Below, one piece after another: positions 1 through 9,526 of a stretch of 64,000 nt of DNA (position 1 is the first letter of the stretch; every line of letters starts with the position of its first letter). A model generated the notes under the pieces. The model saw nothing but the letters and a program-made list of their open reading frames with translations, did not search any database and was not told the DNA's origin. This stretch comes from Nitzschia sp. DOCU1. Its lineage: Eukaryota; Bacillariophyta; Bacillariophyceae; Bacillariales; Bacillariaceae. A program made the position numbers and the translations under genes. The DNA lies in the NCBI GenBank assembly GCA_951394045.1, contig OX595988.1, forward strand, positions 682,001 to 746,000. Reading direction: 5' to 3'.

Positions 1-996
1 GCGCTGAAAGGACTAGTCCAGTTTAGCTCCTGCGACCACCGGTCCACCCGGACCACAGTCCTCGTCAAGGAGCAAAAACAATGACTAGTGGAACTCCACA
101 CTCAACAGCTGGAATCCATTCTTGCCACCCTGGACAAACCGACCCGTCGGACGATCGCAAGAGGACAAGACACTGGAGCCTGGCTGAGCGTGATGCCATC
201 TACAATAAATGGCACGGAGCTCTCGGCCCAGGAGTTCCGTGATGCGCTGTACCTATGCTACTCCCGCACACCGCCCGATCTACCAACTCGGTGTGATGGC
301 TGTGGCTCCCAGTACTCCATTCGGCACGGGCTAGAGTGTAAAGTTGGCGGCCTCATTATTCAACGACACAATGAGGTGGTAAGCGAACTACAGGATTGGG
401 CAAGCCGAGCAACGAGACCTAGCTGTGTTCGAGTCGAACCATTAATCTATCCCAACTCCAATGCGGCGCCAGTGGACTCTGCGCAAACGCCTAACACCGA
501 GACTGCAAAATGCCTACCCTCGCGCCACTCAGATTCCAATGACGGAGAACGGGGTAATCTTCTCATCCGAGGACTCTGGAGCACTGGTAGCGACTGCATC
601 GTGGATGTAAGAATCACAGACACCGATGCAAAATCCAACCAGCAAACCCGGGACCCAGCCAAAGTCCTGGCCCACCATGAACGGCTCAAGAAACAGAAAT
701 ATCTTGAGGGCTGCCTTGAGCAGCGGCGGTCGTTCACTCCTTTCGTGTCCTCCACCGATGGACTGCTGGGCCAAGAAGCGAAGAACCTCATCAAGCAACT
801 TGCCCTCAAACTTGCGGCGAAATGGCAACAGCCATACTCCGTAGTACGAGGCTTGATGAATTCACGCATCAGCATTGCGATAGTGCGTGCAACGCACCTG
901 AGCATACGCGGCTCACGCATTGCCCCCCACAAGATCAGCAAGCGATTCCAATGGACCGATGGCGCTGGTCTCGGCCTCTACGAGGCCGGCCTCTAG
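1..996 (+). mobile_element. 3' end of a non-LTR retrotransposon, RLE endonuclease domain (degenerate)
   Basis: This is the C-terminal part of a retrotransposon polyprotein whose reverse transcriptase lies upstream of the window. Frame 1 is open from base 1 to a TGA at 82-84 and from there to a TAG at 994-996, so the TGA looks like a nonsense mutation inside one reading frame. The protein shows a zinc-knuckle-like cluster (CDGCG, then H and C), then RHNEVVSEL, then an IVDVRITDTDA segment. These match the CCHC, RHN and PD-D motifs of restriction-like endonuclease domains in site-specific non-LTR elements. The closing part (CLEQRRSFTPFVSSTDGLL) resembles copies I recall from algal and oomycete genomes. 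The element is probably immobile. The RLE assignment is by motif, and the element family is inferred. Confidence 0.75.
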
Positions 997-1322
997 GGCA
1001 CCCTCCCAACAGCACGCCACAAATAGCGCCTGCACCTGTTCGGACGCCCAAACACTCCACCTCTCGGCACGAATGAACCTCTCATCCCACAGACACTCCC
1101 ACATCCATTTCTCCGGCTCCATCCCTTCCACCTCCAACTGCCACACACACAGAGAACCAAAGGTCCCGAACCTCGCGACCTTCCTAGCCTTCCCACTCGT
1201 AAAATAATTAAATTCTTTTTGTTGTGCTCGCTACCGGCCTGTCTGAATTTTATACATGACTTCATTAGTCATACAAGTCCATTATACAGAAAGTGTATAT
1301 TTTTCCGCACTACCCGTCAGTA

Positions 1323-1352
1323 GCATCCCACGTTATTTGCACGGTGGGATGC
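1323..1352. repeat. Inverted repeat, 9-bp arms
   Basis: GCATCCCAC at 1323-1331 is answered by its exact complement GTGGGATGC at 1344-1352 across a 12-base loop. No function can be assigned. Confidence 0.5.
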
Positions 1353-1421
1353 CACTACCGTGGGTACTTTCGGAAATTTATACATCAATTTGTCCCAGCT
1401 GTATAATTCTCTGCCCCCACA

Positions 1422-1461
1422 CGAGTAGCAATTGATCGTACCGAGTAGCAAGCGATCATAC
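1422..1461. repeat. 20-bp tandem duplication
   Basis: Two adjacent 20-base units beginning CGAGTAGCAA occupy 1422-1441 and 1442-1461 and match at 17 of 20 positions. Confidence 0.6.
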
Positions 1462-1760
1462 CTGTCGACTTGTTTGACCAAAGCAGTCGTTTAGGGATCA
1501 CTCAACTCTATTGTAAGTCTGCACTTGGACGGCGACAATGGAACCGAGCTCTGTGCTTGCACCCATTGTCAATTTGCATCAGGTTGCCGCCAAGGTACCT
1601 GAAGAAGAGCAAATAGGACAGTAGGCGTCTCATAGTAGGAGTCCTAGACAATATAATTGTTGGTGCCCACGCATGCTAAAGTAGGGCTACCTGCATTGAA
1701 TTTAAACTAACATTTGTCTGCTATGGATCATAATACTACCTTACCGATGAGTTCAACGAA

Positions 1761-2057
1761 ATAGTGGTGGGGCGGCGACTGCTTTGTAGAGGTAGCAACC
1801 AGCAATGAAGTGTAGTGTAGTGTAGTTGTTGTTCAGCACAGAGGGCGGCTTTACAAAAGAAGTGACAGTGATTCAAAGTTGATTGTCACATTCTTCACAT
1901 CCTCTCAAAAGAACAAACAAAACAGTGGTGAGGCGGCGGCGGCTTCGTAGATGTAGCAACCAATAATGAAGTGTAGTGTAGTGTTGTTGCTATTCGGCAG
2001 CGGTGGCGGCTTTATAAAAGAAGTCACACCAATTTCAAGTTGATTGTCGCGTTCGTT
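1761..2057. repeat. Diverged tandem duplication, about 136 bp at 161-bp spacing
   Basis: Copy 1 runs about 1761-1896 and copy 2 about 1922-2057. Both contain AGTGGTGgGGCGGCG, TAGCAACCA, AATGAAGTGTAGTGTAGTG, GGCGGCTTTA, AAAAGAAGT and GTTGATTGTC in the same order, always offset by 161 bases. Neither copy has a convincing reading frame. Confidence 0.7.
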
Positions 2058-2758
2058 GAAAGGAAACAAAACGACGCATGAGTTGAATTGTAGGAGTATC
2101 TCGGTAGCGAAGGCCACATCATGCGATTCATAGCGATGCTGGCTGGTGAGCAGGTTGTCAAGTTTAAATGAGGATGTTAGTAAAATGCATGAATATTTTG
2201 CTCCACGATCGAATGCATTTACCTTGGTAATATTGAAGTAGTAATTGAATAATAACTAGTAATCGAAAATAAATGCTGCTGCAACCACTGTATAGTGTTA
2301 ATCAAGGACTTTATACACATACAGTGGTAGGAGTGCAGCAGCAGTACTCGAGGATTACTCGCAAATGAAAGTTTCAAATTGAATGGCTTTTTTGTGTTGC
2401 GCCATTGTCGTCTCCCGATGCTGGATGAACGGTCGTATTGGTCACATCCTTCAGTCATGAGTATTGAGTCTTGTTATACACAGTTTGCACCATGTGTATA
2501 ATTTTCCGACTCACTTTACGGTAGTACCAAGTTTCTGTGTCGCATGCTTCCGAGAGAGCTCGCCGAGCTTGCGCCCGGCGCTCCCTCCAAGAGAACCAAA
2601 AGAGTCCCTCACAAAATTTCCGTTCCAACGGGCGGAATCAAAAATGCCCACTATAGTAGTCGTACCCACAACGAAGCAGGCAAGCAACAAAAGAACAAAT
2701 TACTGTCTCTAAGAAACAACTACCACTCATTGAAATATAGCATAGGGGTTCAATCAAC

Positions 2759-3565
2759 ATGGGTCAATGTATCTCTCAGCCACCGTCCATGACCTACGAG
2801 GTCAAGAATCCAGCGGAGGATTTGGACATGACATTGTTCTCCGTCTCTCGCACGCAAGCGTTCAATAGAGGAATTCTCGGCTCTTCGGGTACAACTATCA
2901 GAGGCATACAAGGAGTCACGTTTCCTAATGATTACCTTCCGTCGCTCAAGAAGAAAAGAAGTGGAACAAGAGACGACGACACCTGTCGACTTGTTGATTT
3001 TGCGTTGGCAGTTCACGGCAATCCGCGGGGAATCACGGCCAAGGCTCTTTTGACGACCAAGGCGCCCAGACTGACGCATGCAGGACCTCCTACACTGGAT
3101 ATTAAGTTTCAAGATGGAAGCATTGTGCGAGTTAGCTATTCTCCAATGCCATCCAAAATCGGCGTTGCTGTGAAGGAACACGCCAAGGAGAATGCCTGGA
3201 TGGCCAGCAGCATCGATTTTGGAGATGCAAAAGGGTATACTAGATTTCGTATTCAATTAACGCGAGAAAACTTCCCGTTCTTGGTACAGCTATTTGATGG
3301 CAAGACCAATGCGACTACTGTCTCAATCTTGACGTTTGGTCCCGAGCTGAAACACCCCAGGATTATACACGCCTTTAGAGGAAATGTTGACACGGCGGCG
3401 AAGGCCAGACAGCAATACATTTCGAAATTATTTGCCATCATGGACGAAGATACGGGAACCCTTGCTTTTCAGGATGCGTTGAGAACAGAAACAGAAAAGG
3501 CAGTACTGTGTATAATGCTTCTGATTCGGACTAGAATCCTCACATTCAACGCTGATTGGTCGTAG
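2759..3565 (+). CDS. Unnamed protein with N-terminal myristoylation-type signal (268 aa)
   Basis: I do not recognise the family. The protein begins MGQCISQPPS, the classic pattern for N-myristoylation: Gly2 and a small residue at position 6, with Cys4 available for palmitoylation. It would then attach to the cytosolic face of a membrane. The middle (roughly residues 75-230) alternates hydrophobic and charged residues like a folded domain and has no recognisable catalytic motif. The ATG sits in a favourable context (ATCAACATGG). The last 20 or so residues (a hydrophobic run after ETEKAV) look less protein-like and could be read-through of an unrecognised intron, so the true C-terminus is uncertain. 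Confidence 0.55.
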   Translation: MGQCISQPPSMTYEVKNPAEDLDMTLFSVSRTQAFNRGILGSSGTTIRGIQGVTFPNDYLPSLKKKRSGTRDDDTCRLVDFALAVHGNPRGITAKALLTTKAPRLTHAGPPTLDIKFQDGSIVRVSYSPMPSKIGVAVKEHAKENAWMASSIDFGDAKGYTRFRIQLTRENFPFLVQLFDGKTNATTVSILTFGPELKHPRIIHAFRGNVDTAAKARQQYISKLFAIMDEDTGTLAFQDALRTETEKAVLCIMLLIRTRILTFNADWS

Positions 3566-3598
3566 TAGCGAAGTGTCGTCGACCCAGCTTGCATGTGC

Positions 3599-4355
3599 AT
3601 CGGATACTTGCAACAGCATCCCTTACGCAAAGTTTTATTTTGGGATGCAGGCCTTGCACTTGACAACGAAGAATGTTTCGGAACCTTCTTTTCGAACTTT
3701 ATTTCACAAAGAACCGCGAAGGAACGCTTTGCTCAAAGTATGTTGTGATGATCTTTCCATCGGTTGGGCCCGAGCGAAGGAAAGTCTTGAACAAGCTCTT
3801 GAAATACATATCGCAGCGGAGAACTTTCCTGTGGTAGCCTGGAAACAGCTACTAGTAGAGACTCGGCGGTCCCCGAACTTTCTTTCGCAAAAGAAAAGCC
3901 ATGCTTTTTCGGCGGAACGCGTTGCTCAAAGTATGCCATGATGATCTTTTCATCGGCTGGGCCCGAGCGAAAGAAAGCCTGGAACAAGGCTGAAATATAT
4001 ATCGTAGCTGGGAACTTCGCATAATAGCTCGAAAACTGCCACTACCAGTCGACACTCGGATACAATATTAGTACTAGACATCCCTTACGCCCAGTTTTAT
4101 TTTGGGATGGAGGCCTTGCACTTGACAACGGAGAATCTTTCGGCACCTTCTTTCCGAACTTTATTTCACAAAGAGCAACCATTTTTTAAATGAACGCTTC
4201 TCGCAAAGTGATGATTTTTCCATCGGTTGGGCCCGAGCGAAGCAACGTCTGTTCCTGAACAAGGTTGAAATATCGTATCTGAGAACCTTTATTGCTGTGG
4301 TGGTAGCTCAAGAACTGCTAGAGTCGGTCCTTGGATACAAGTATTAGACACTCCT
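3599..4355. repeat. Three degenerate tandem copies of a ~275-bp unit
   Basis: The unit is CGGATACAA-TATTAGTACTAGACATCCCTTACGC, then TTTTATTTTGGGATG, GGCCTTGCACTTGACAACG, a TTTCACAAAGA segment, TCGGTTGGGCCCGAGCGAA, and an AACAAG-TGAAATA tail. Copy 1 runs about 3599-3860. Copy 2 (3861-4056) lacks the first ~100 bases. Copy 3 (4057-4331) is nearly complete, and a fourth start (4332-4355) follows. CATCCC and GGGATG inside the unit form an inverted pair. Short ORFs in the copies are not conserved in frame, so this is not a coding repeat. Confidence 0.75.
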
Positions 4356-4387
4356 TAGTCCGTCGGGGTTGAACATGTCTCTTAACG

Positions 4388-4413
4388 ATTCTCTCTACTC
4401 TAGTAGAGAGAAT
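4388..4413. repeat. Perfect 12-bp inverted repeat with 2-base loop
   Basis: ATTCTCTCTACT is followed by CT and then by its exact reverse complement AGTAGAGAGAAT. It lies about 310 bases upstream of the next start codon, in otherwise featureless DNA (4356-4722). Confidence 0.65.
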
Positions 4414-4722
4414 ATTGCATTTATTGTGGGGTTGGGTTGGTTTGCATGGTTCCCATTGTTTCCTCGCCAGCCATGCATCTGATTCTCGGCGAACCTCAAT
4501 ATGTAGTGCAGAGATGTGACATAATGAATTATGCCATAGCGTTTCGCGTCGGGGTTTTTGCGGGAATTCGGTGTAGCGCCCGCGGAAAATCAAAGCGAAC
4601 GACAGGCTTATTGCCGAGATTGTCATAGCCCGAAATTCGTCCTGATGCTGTTCTTTGAAACTTTGCTCACATTTTCGAAAATCTGGGCGCTACCTGCGGT
4701 AAAAGAATCGTGAAGCAAAGAC

Positions 4723-5346
4723 ATGTACTACATCACCTATCACAATGCCGAAAGCAACGCTTTGGCCATGCGGCAAACACCGACTCGTCCCAATAGCTAC
4801 CGAAAGCTGTTGGTAGTGGATCGCATCGTCTCGGCTGTTTCTTTGGACGGGGGGAGTGGCCACAGCACCATACCAGCTCGAAATATCGGGCCAAAGCAGA
4901 GCTCTCTTCACAGCGACATTGGCGAACAAGCTTCCTCGCCAACAAGAAAAAGAGTCTCGTTCAATGAAACCAGCCGTGGTAGAATTGGACTTTCACGCGA
5001 AGAGTACACGGACGATGAGGTCAAATCCTACTGGTATCGTGGCCACGAATACGCCACAATGAGAGGGAAATGCTCTCAAATCTTGATCAAGGCGATCAGC
5101 GGCGACAACCATCGATATTGTATACGGGGTCTCGAGCATTTGGTGCCGGAAGCAGCCGAAGAGCGCAAAACGCTTATAACTAAAGCCAACAATGCTGTAC
5201 TGCTCGAACAAGACAAGCAAAGGCTCCTGGAAATCAACGACCCAGAAGCAATTGCATTGAAATATCAGCAAGCAGCTCTCAAGTGCCAACTAATGGCTCG
5301 TCTGGCAGCTTTGCAAGATCAACTGACTGTAGAAAGGATGAGATGA
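4723..5346 (+). CDS. Diatom-type RVSF/WYRGHEY family protein, copy 1 (207 aa)
   Basis: The protein belongs to a family I know only as abundant diatom hypotheticals. The conserved core starts near residue 76 with KRVSFNETSRGRIGL and continues through YTDDEVKSYWYRGHEYATMR, a helical stretch, and YCIRGLEHLVPEAAEER. A helical C-terminus rich in Glu, Gln and Ala follows. The N-terminal 70 residues are Ser/Pro/Arg-rich and unstructured-looking. No enzyme motif or transmembrane segment is visible. A second member lies at 11603-12169 on the same strand, so this is a local paralogue pair. Function is unknown. The coding call is fairly secure because the core is shared by both copies. Confidence 0.75.
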   Translation: MYYITYHNAESNALAMRQTPTRPNSYRKLLVVDRIVSAVSLDGGSGHSTIPARNIGPKQSSLHSDIGEQASSPTRKRVSFNETSRGRIGLSREEYTDDEVKSYWYRGHEYATMRGKCSQILIKAISGDNHRYCIRGLEHLVPEAAEERKTLITKANNAVLLEQDKQRLLEINDPEAIALKYQQAALKCQLMARLAALQDQLTVERMR

Positions 5347-5394
5347 CTAAACTGTTAAGTCATCTGGTATTTCAATATTGAGTACTATTATTTT

Positions 5395-6558
5395 TTATTG
5401 TACAATTACTGATTCAAGATCCGAATAGAGTAGTTCGTGTTCGGATCGATCCAGTGGAGTCGGGCACGTTTTGAATGCCTCGGAGTAGAAATTCCAGAGG
5501 AAGCTATCTTCTGGTGGCCGTTCGCCATATAAGTATTGGAATTCCAACAGTCGTGCCTGGCCACAGAACCACGACCCTTTGGCAGCCCGCTTCTCAAACA
5601 GTGACACAGGGAAGCGTGGTGCCACTTCTAGACTAGGAGTCCACATGTCCGTTGATTTGGGTAAATCAATGTAGCCGCACAAGTACTCGCCGGGATACAC
5701 GTCACACGGTGTCACCTGCGGATGGGACCCTATCCAATGCTCCATTGCAAAGCGATTGCGTCCGACAAAGTACTCGTCTTGATATTGTTGAAAAGTCGGC
5801 TTTGGAATGGATGGATCTTTGGCGTGCTGCATTACTGCTTCCATCAAACCTTCCATCTTGTCGCGAAACTGATTCGGCGGAATCAGCTTTTGGATGTAGG
5901 AGCACTTCGCCGAGAACATGTTACCAGCCACGTGCATGTGAGGGAAGGGAGAGAAACGTGCCCCACAAACGTTACAAGTGTGTTCATCATTGCTATCGAT
6001 GGTTTGGCACTGGTCTGAAAAGGCTCCTTTCGTTAGCAAACTTCGAAAATGTCGATTGTTGGGTGTTGGATGAAGGGATCCTTTATCATGAATATACGTA
6101 ACAAGAGTATCGGGGTGGTCCAGACAATATTCGTACATTGCTTGTAGAGTCAAGCTTTCATCACCCTGTTCGGTATACTGGATCGGATGACAGTTGTTCC
6201 CGCACTCTTGTTGAATTTCGTCGGTTGCATTGTAGCCGATGACATTGTAGAAGAGGTCCGCCGAGTTCAAAAATGGCGAATGCCGTCGTTCGTCAAGCTG
6301 CTCTTTGATAATGCTCATGGCTCGGTATTTCTTGTCGGCACTGGGGACATAGATATTGTAGAAGACTGCACGAGCTCGAGAATCAGTGGCAGAGAGCACC
6401 CCGCGGGACATGTCAGAAGCCGATTTTGACGGTTCATTCGACTGCGTCGATGTAATCACTTTCGATGCTTGTAACAAGAAGATCGACGCTACCAGAAAAC
6501 AAAATCCCAAGAAAGTCAAATGTAACCGAGAATTTCGCAGACTGTGTAGAGGAGGCAT
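5395..6558 (-). CDS. Type II membrane protein, putative glycosyltransferase-like (387 aa)
   Basis: The chosen start is the ATG at 6556-6558 (context AAAATGCC), because a signal anchor follows at once: residues ~14-36, LTFLGFCFLVASIFLLQ. The reading frame stays open upstream to 6948, but that part has no protein-like character. The luminal domain contains AVFYNIYVPSADK, a Cys-rich segment around CGNNC, LVTYIHDKGSLHPTPNNR, LLTKGAFSDQC, a CNVCGARFSPFPH-HxH segment and SAKCSYIQKLIPP. I recall this arrangement from diatom hypothetical proteins. The IHDKGS element and type II topology suggest a Golgi enzyme acting on glycans. That function is inference, and no nucleotide-sugar motif is certain. It is divergent with the gene starting at 6983. 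Confidence 0.7.
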   Translation of the reverse strand: MPPLHSLRNSRLHLTFLGFCFLVASIFLLQASKVITSTQSNEPSKSASDMSRGVLSATDSRARAVFYNIYVPSADKKYRAMSIIKEQLDERRHSPFLNSADLFYNVIGYNATDEIQQECGNNCHPIQYTEQGDESLTLQAMYEYCLDHPDTLVTYIHDKGSLHPTPNNRHFRSLLTKGAFSDQCQTIDSNDEHTCNVCGARFSPFPHMHVAGNMFSAKCSYIQKLIPPNQFRDKMEGLMEAVMQHAKDPSIPKPTFQQYQDEYFVGRNRFAMEHWIGSHPQVTPCDVYPGEYLCGYIDLPKSTDMWTPSLEVAPRFPVSLFEKRAAKGSWFCGQARLLEFQYLYGERPPEDSFLWNFYSEAFKTCPTPLDRSEHELLYSDLESVIVQ

Positions 6559-6982
6559 TTTGAACTTTAGTCGTTTGGATTTTAGGTGCGATGAGTTGAG
6601 TTGAGGCCCCGCCCTTGGATTTTCTGTCATCAGAGCGGAAGGGCGACGACATGGTTGCTGTGGTTTTGATGTTGTCCGTTGTTGGAGGGAACTCCATGAC
6701 TTTTCGGTAAATCTTTTCGCTTTCACGGTGTAATTTACAGGTAGTTTCTTTTTGGTCTGGCCTTCCAACGGCGATGGGAAGTTCCTTCCACGTGGAGGGA
6801 AAATGAACAGGAGGAAGAGAAGATCCAAGAACCATGCTGGTGAGACTGCATGCAGCGCGCCTCCATCCAAGAACAAGACCCGCGTCGAAAGCGAATACAC
6901 ACCTGTTTCAATTGCGATTAGCTTTATTAAACCGTATCTGTGCTGCACCTCAAATGCTTGTTAACCTAAAATCAAATTGAAG

Positions 6983-7528
6983 ATGACGGAAAAGCGATAC
7001 CATGACGGCAGGCTCATCATCCTTGAAAATGAGACGTACATCACAAACGAGCATGGCGTGACAGTGCGCCGTGTCGAAACTATCCTCGAAGATGGAACGC
7101 AATTGATCCAAGAGATTCCGATGAATAGTCCGGAAGCATCAGCTCCATCGGAAGAAGAACTCGATATTCCTTTTGCACACGCCACCAGTGTGCCAGAATC
7201 GTCGCCGACAGTACCGGCTCCATATGTTGCGGGTTCCTCGGGGGGACCGGTGGCTGTAATTACCGGCCCACCACAACCACCACGAGTTGCAGTGATTACC
7301 GGCCCGCCCAGACCGCCGGCCCCTCCTCAAGTTTCTTATCCATCTTCTCGGTATATCTATCGCGACGAACGGACAGGGGCTTGCATGATATGCGGCTTGT
7401 CCGCTCTGGTGTGCTTGGTGATTTGTTGTTGCTGCTTTCTCCCGGCGATTATCTTTCCCATTGCTTGGGCCGCCAGCTGGAGCCAAGTTAGCACCGACGA
7501 CGACATCTGGAATGATGACCACTTCTGA
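6983..7528 (+). CDS. Unnamed small protein with Pro-rich linker and Cys-rich C-terminal membrane segment
   Basis: The ATG at 6983 (MTEKRYHDGRLIILE) is used; an in-frame TTG lies just before it. Residues ~1-50 form a compact segment with VRRVETILEDGTQLIQEIP. A Pro/Gly-rich linker follows with two copies of VAVITGPPxPPxxP, an internal duplication. The C-terminal third holds ACMICGLSALVCLVICCCCF, which continues as a hydrophobic, probably membrane-embedded stretch whose cysteines could be palmitoylated, and an acidic tail. I do not recognise the family. It shares an intergenic region of about 420 bases with the minus-strand gene ending at 6558, which probably holds both promoters. Confidence 0.6.
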   Translation: MTEKRYHDGRLIILENETYITNEHGVTVRRVETILEDGTQLIQEIPMNSPEASAPSEEELDIPFAHATSVPESSPTVPAPYVAGSSGGPVAVITGPPQPPRVAVITGPPRPPAPPQVSYPSSRYIYRDERTGACMICGLSALVCLVICCCCFLPAIIFPIAWAASWSQVSTDDDIWNDDHF

Positions 7529-8437
7529 TCACAGCTTGAAACGCCGCTTGACGTCTTGGCAGAAAACTTATCATATTCCACATTCTGAACTTTCTGGTGC
7601 AATGGCCGGGATGATGCCGTTTTCTTTCGGCTTGACGAACAGCTGCTCATGGTTTAGTACCTGAAGAAGTATGTACCTTGGGTCGTGCATTGCAGACTGT
7701 TGTCTCATGACATGAGTGCAGCACCCTTTCGGGAGGAAGTTCTTTTCGGTTGCATCGGACAAACTATAGTTTTCGACTTCAAGCTTCGGCGTCGATCGTT
7801 AATGGAGCGCTGTTGTTTTTGAAATGAAAATTCGATAACCTGGGTATGTGGGGTTCCATGCTAATTGTTGCTCCTTCCCCGGAGAAGTATGGTTCAACTT
7901 AGGAGCAGCACGAGAGCCTCGATCTTGTTGTTTCAACGAGCGATGATCGGTTGAGAGACCTACCCGCCCTATACCTCGAGGATCGCCCGGCAGTGGGCTG
8001 TTACTTTGCCCCGCGGCATCAGCAAGCGGTTCTCAAGTTCTCCGTCGCTGGAGAAATCTTCCAGTGCGTTCGTCAAGCTTCATTGACATGACCTGTGCTT
8101 TGGCGGGTGGGTTGTAGAACCTCGTTTTCGCGAATGGAAAATCCCTTGACGACAAGCAATTGGCGAGTCTAGAGCCACTTATCCAATACATTGACGTCGA
8201 ACTGGGCACTTCGCGGAGAGAGTCATCTGTGGGTAGCGATAGAGCGTACCGTATCGTAAAGAGAACTTGGTAGCGCCCGTTTCCTCACTTTCCAGGAGAA
8301 AATGTTGCTAGCGACAGTAGGGCCTGTGTCTCGAATTGATACCGGCACTACCAAAAGTTGGGGAGAGAATGTTGCTAGCGCTTGCGGCTCAAATTGCCAG
8401 TTGAACTGGTATCGTACATACACACGACGAACTAAAC
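7529..8437. other. Gene-poor stretch before the transposon
   Basis: Apart from the coding-like remnant at 7903-8275, nothing here is recognisable. Confidence 0.5.
7903..8275 (+). pseudogene. Coding-like remnant, possibly two exons
   Basis: After an acceptor-like CTTAG at 7898-7902, a frame reads EQHESLDLVVSTSDDRLRDL and on through RPAVGCYFAPRHQQAVLKFS to a TGA. Skipping a possible 50-base GT-AG segment (GTTCGT...TTGTAG) restores a frame reading NLVFANGKSLDDKQLASLEP and onward to a TAG near 8275. Both halves have ordinary soluble-protein composition. There is no start codon and I do not recognise the family. It could be a decayed gene or chance. Confidence 0.3.
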
Positions 8438-8479
8438 GATTCTGACTAAACGCCACCGCAAACGGCGTACCCATAACCT
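8438..8479 (+). repeat. Left terminal inverted repeat
   Basis: This 42-base repeat is inverted relative to 11232-11273, with one mismatch. Confidence 0.8.
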
Positions 8480-8640
8480 GACGCTACCCCCTCAATTTTT
8501 CTCCCTTTTTTTCGGATTTCCCCCCACTTTTTGAATCTTTTCCCGTTACCCCCCCATGACCGGCCGGCTCACTAATTCAATTTCAAAACTCGATCCAATG
8601 AAGAATCATCAACACCAACACGCCCAGAAGGGACCATGAC

Positions 8641-9526
8641 ATGATACACTCAATATCTTTCTTTCTGAAAATGACGACTTCAACCGGGCCCTGCGCTAAC
8701 CCCAACTGTATTCTCGGTGGTATTGCCTCAAGCACCCACCAATGTCCTGACTGTGGTAAAAATGTTCATGCCCCCTGTGGCAAGGAAACTGATGATCTAC
8801 ATCTCGTCCTCTGTCCACCGTGTGAGATCAAAAGAGAAACTGCGGCAAACATGATTGCACAACGAGGACCCATCAATGTCCGAGCTGGTCATGGAGGCTC
8901 ATGCAGCACGCATCAAACAGAAGATTCCAAATGACACAAATGTCCTTGTTGCAATTGCCTGGGTCATCAAACAAGAACTGCGATATTTCAAACTATTCCC
9001 AGAAGTCATGCATGCTGATGTAACATCACATACAAACCAGCACAAGTACCACCTCATGACGCTATCCTGCAAAACAGCCCTTGGCCAACAAGTTGTCTTC
9101 ATGCGCCTCTGGCTCCCAAACCAACGAAGGGCCACATTCCGGTGGGTGTTCCGTCACTGCATCCCTACATTGATACCGGTTTCGGTTTTCAAGCGAACCC
9201 GTCTCATCATGACAGATGGGGACCCCCAACAGCGAGCTGAAATAATCTCGGCCATCCAGGATTACATTCCAAATGCAATAACTGCCGGATGTGGATGGCA
9301 TATTGTTGGAAACAGCTGGGACAACAAAACTGGCATATCAGACAAAGGTTTTCCAGCATGGAAGCAGGCCCGTGTATCCCATTTGTACAAACAGATCCGC
9401 CAGTGGTGTTATAGCTGGATGACACCTAACTACTGTGAAGATGTGGAAGAGTATCAGGTCTGTTATTGGAAGCAGGAATCGCGGCGGCATTGTTATTCGA
9501 AGCAGGAACGGCGTAGGAAGGAATAG
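8641..9526 (+). pseudogene. Broken MULE-type transposase
   Basis: The first ORF (8641-8934) encodes a zinc-binding cluster with CANPNC, CPDCGKNVHAPC and CPPC, a treble-clef or PHD-like pattern. The second (from 8855, a different frame) encodes a transposase core: KLFPEVMHADVTSHTNQHKY, later RLIMTDGDPQQRAEIISAIQ, then ITAGCGWHIVGNSWDN. These correspond to the two Asp-containing strands and the C-x-x-H element of MULE transposases. The frame change at 8855-8934 may mark a lost intron or a frameshift. The protein ends where the minisatellite begins, so the region expected to carry the third acidic residue is missing or replaced. Confidence 0.65.

Larger units (their letters stand above)
997..2758. 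other. Gene-free stretch: retroelement 3' tail, then repeat-rich spacer
   Basis: The first 250 bases are probably the 3' untranslated part of the retroelement, and its exact end is not visible. The remainder holds the short hairpin and two tandem duplications listed separately. Small ORFs here have no coding character. The final 200 bases should contain the promoter of the next gene. Confidence 0.5.

Noticed and set aside
2544..2660. Short frame reading KRVPHKISVPTGGIKNAH, faintly like the histone H3 tail (KSAPATGGVKKPH)
   Set aside because: Only a few residues agree, nothing of the histone fold follows, and the frame runs into the next gene's leader.
5395..6948. Extending the type II membrane protein to its upstream in-frame ATG at 6948
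   Set aside because: The extra 130 residues lack protein character and would put the signal anchor far from the N-terminus; the ATG at 6558 has a better context.
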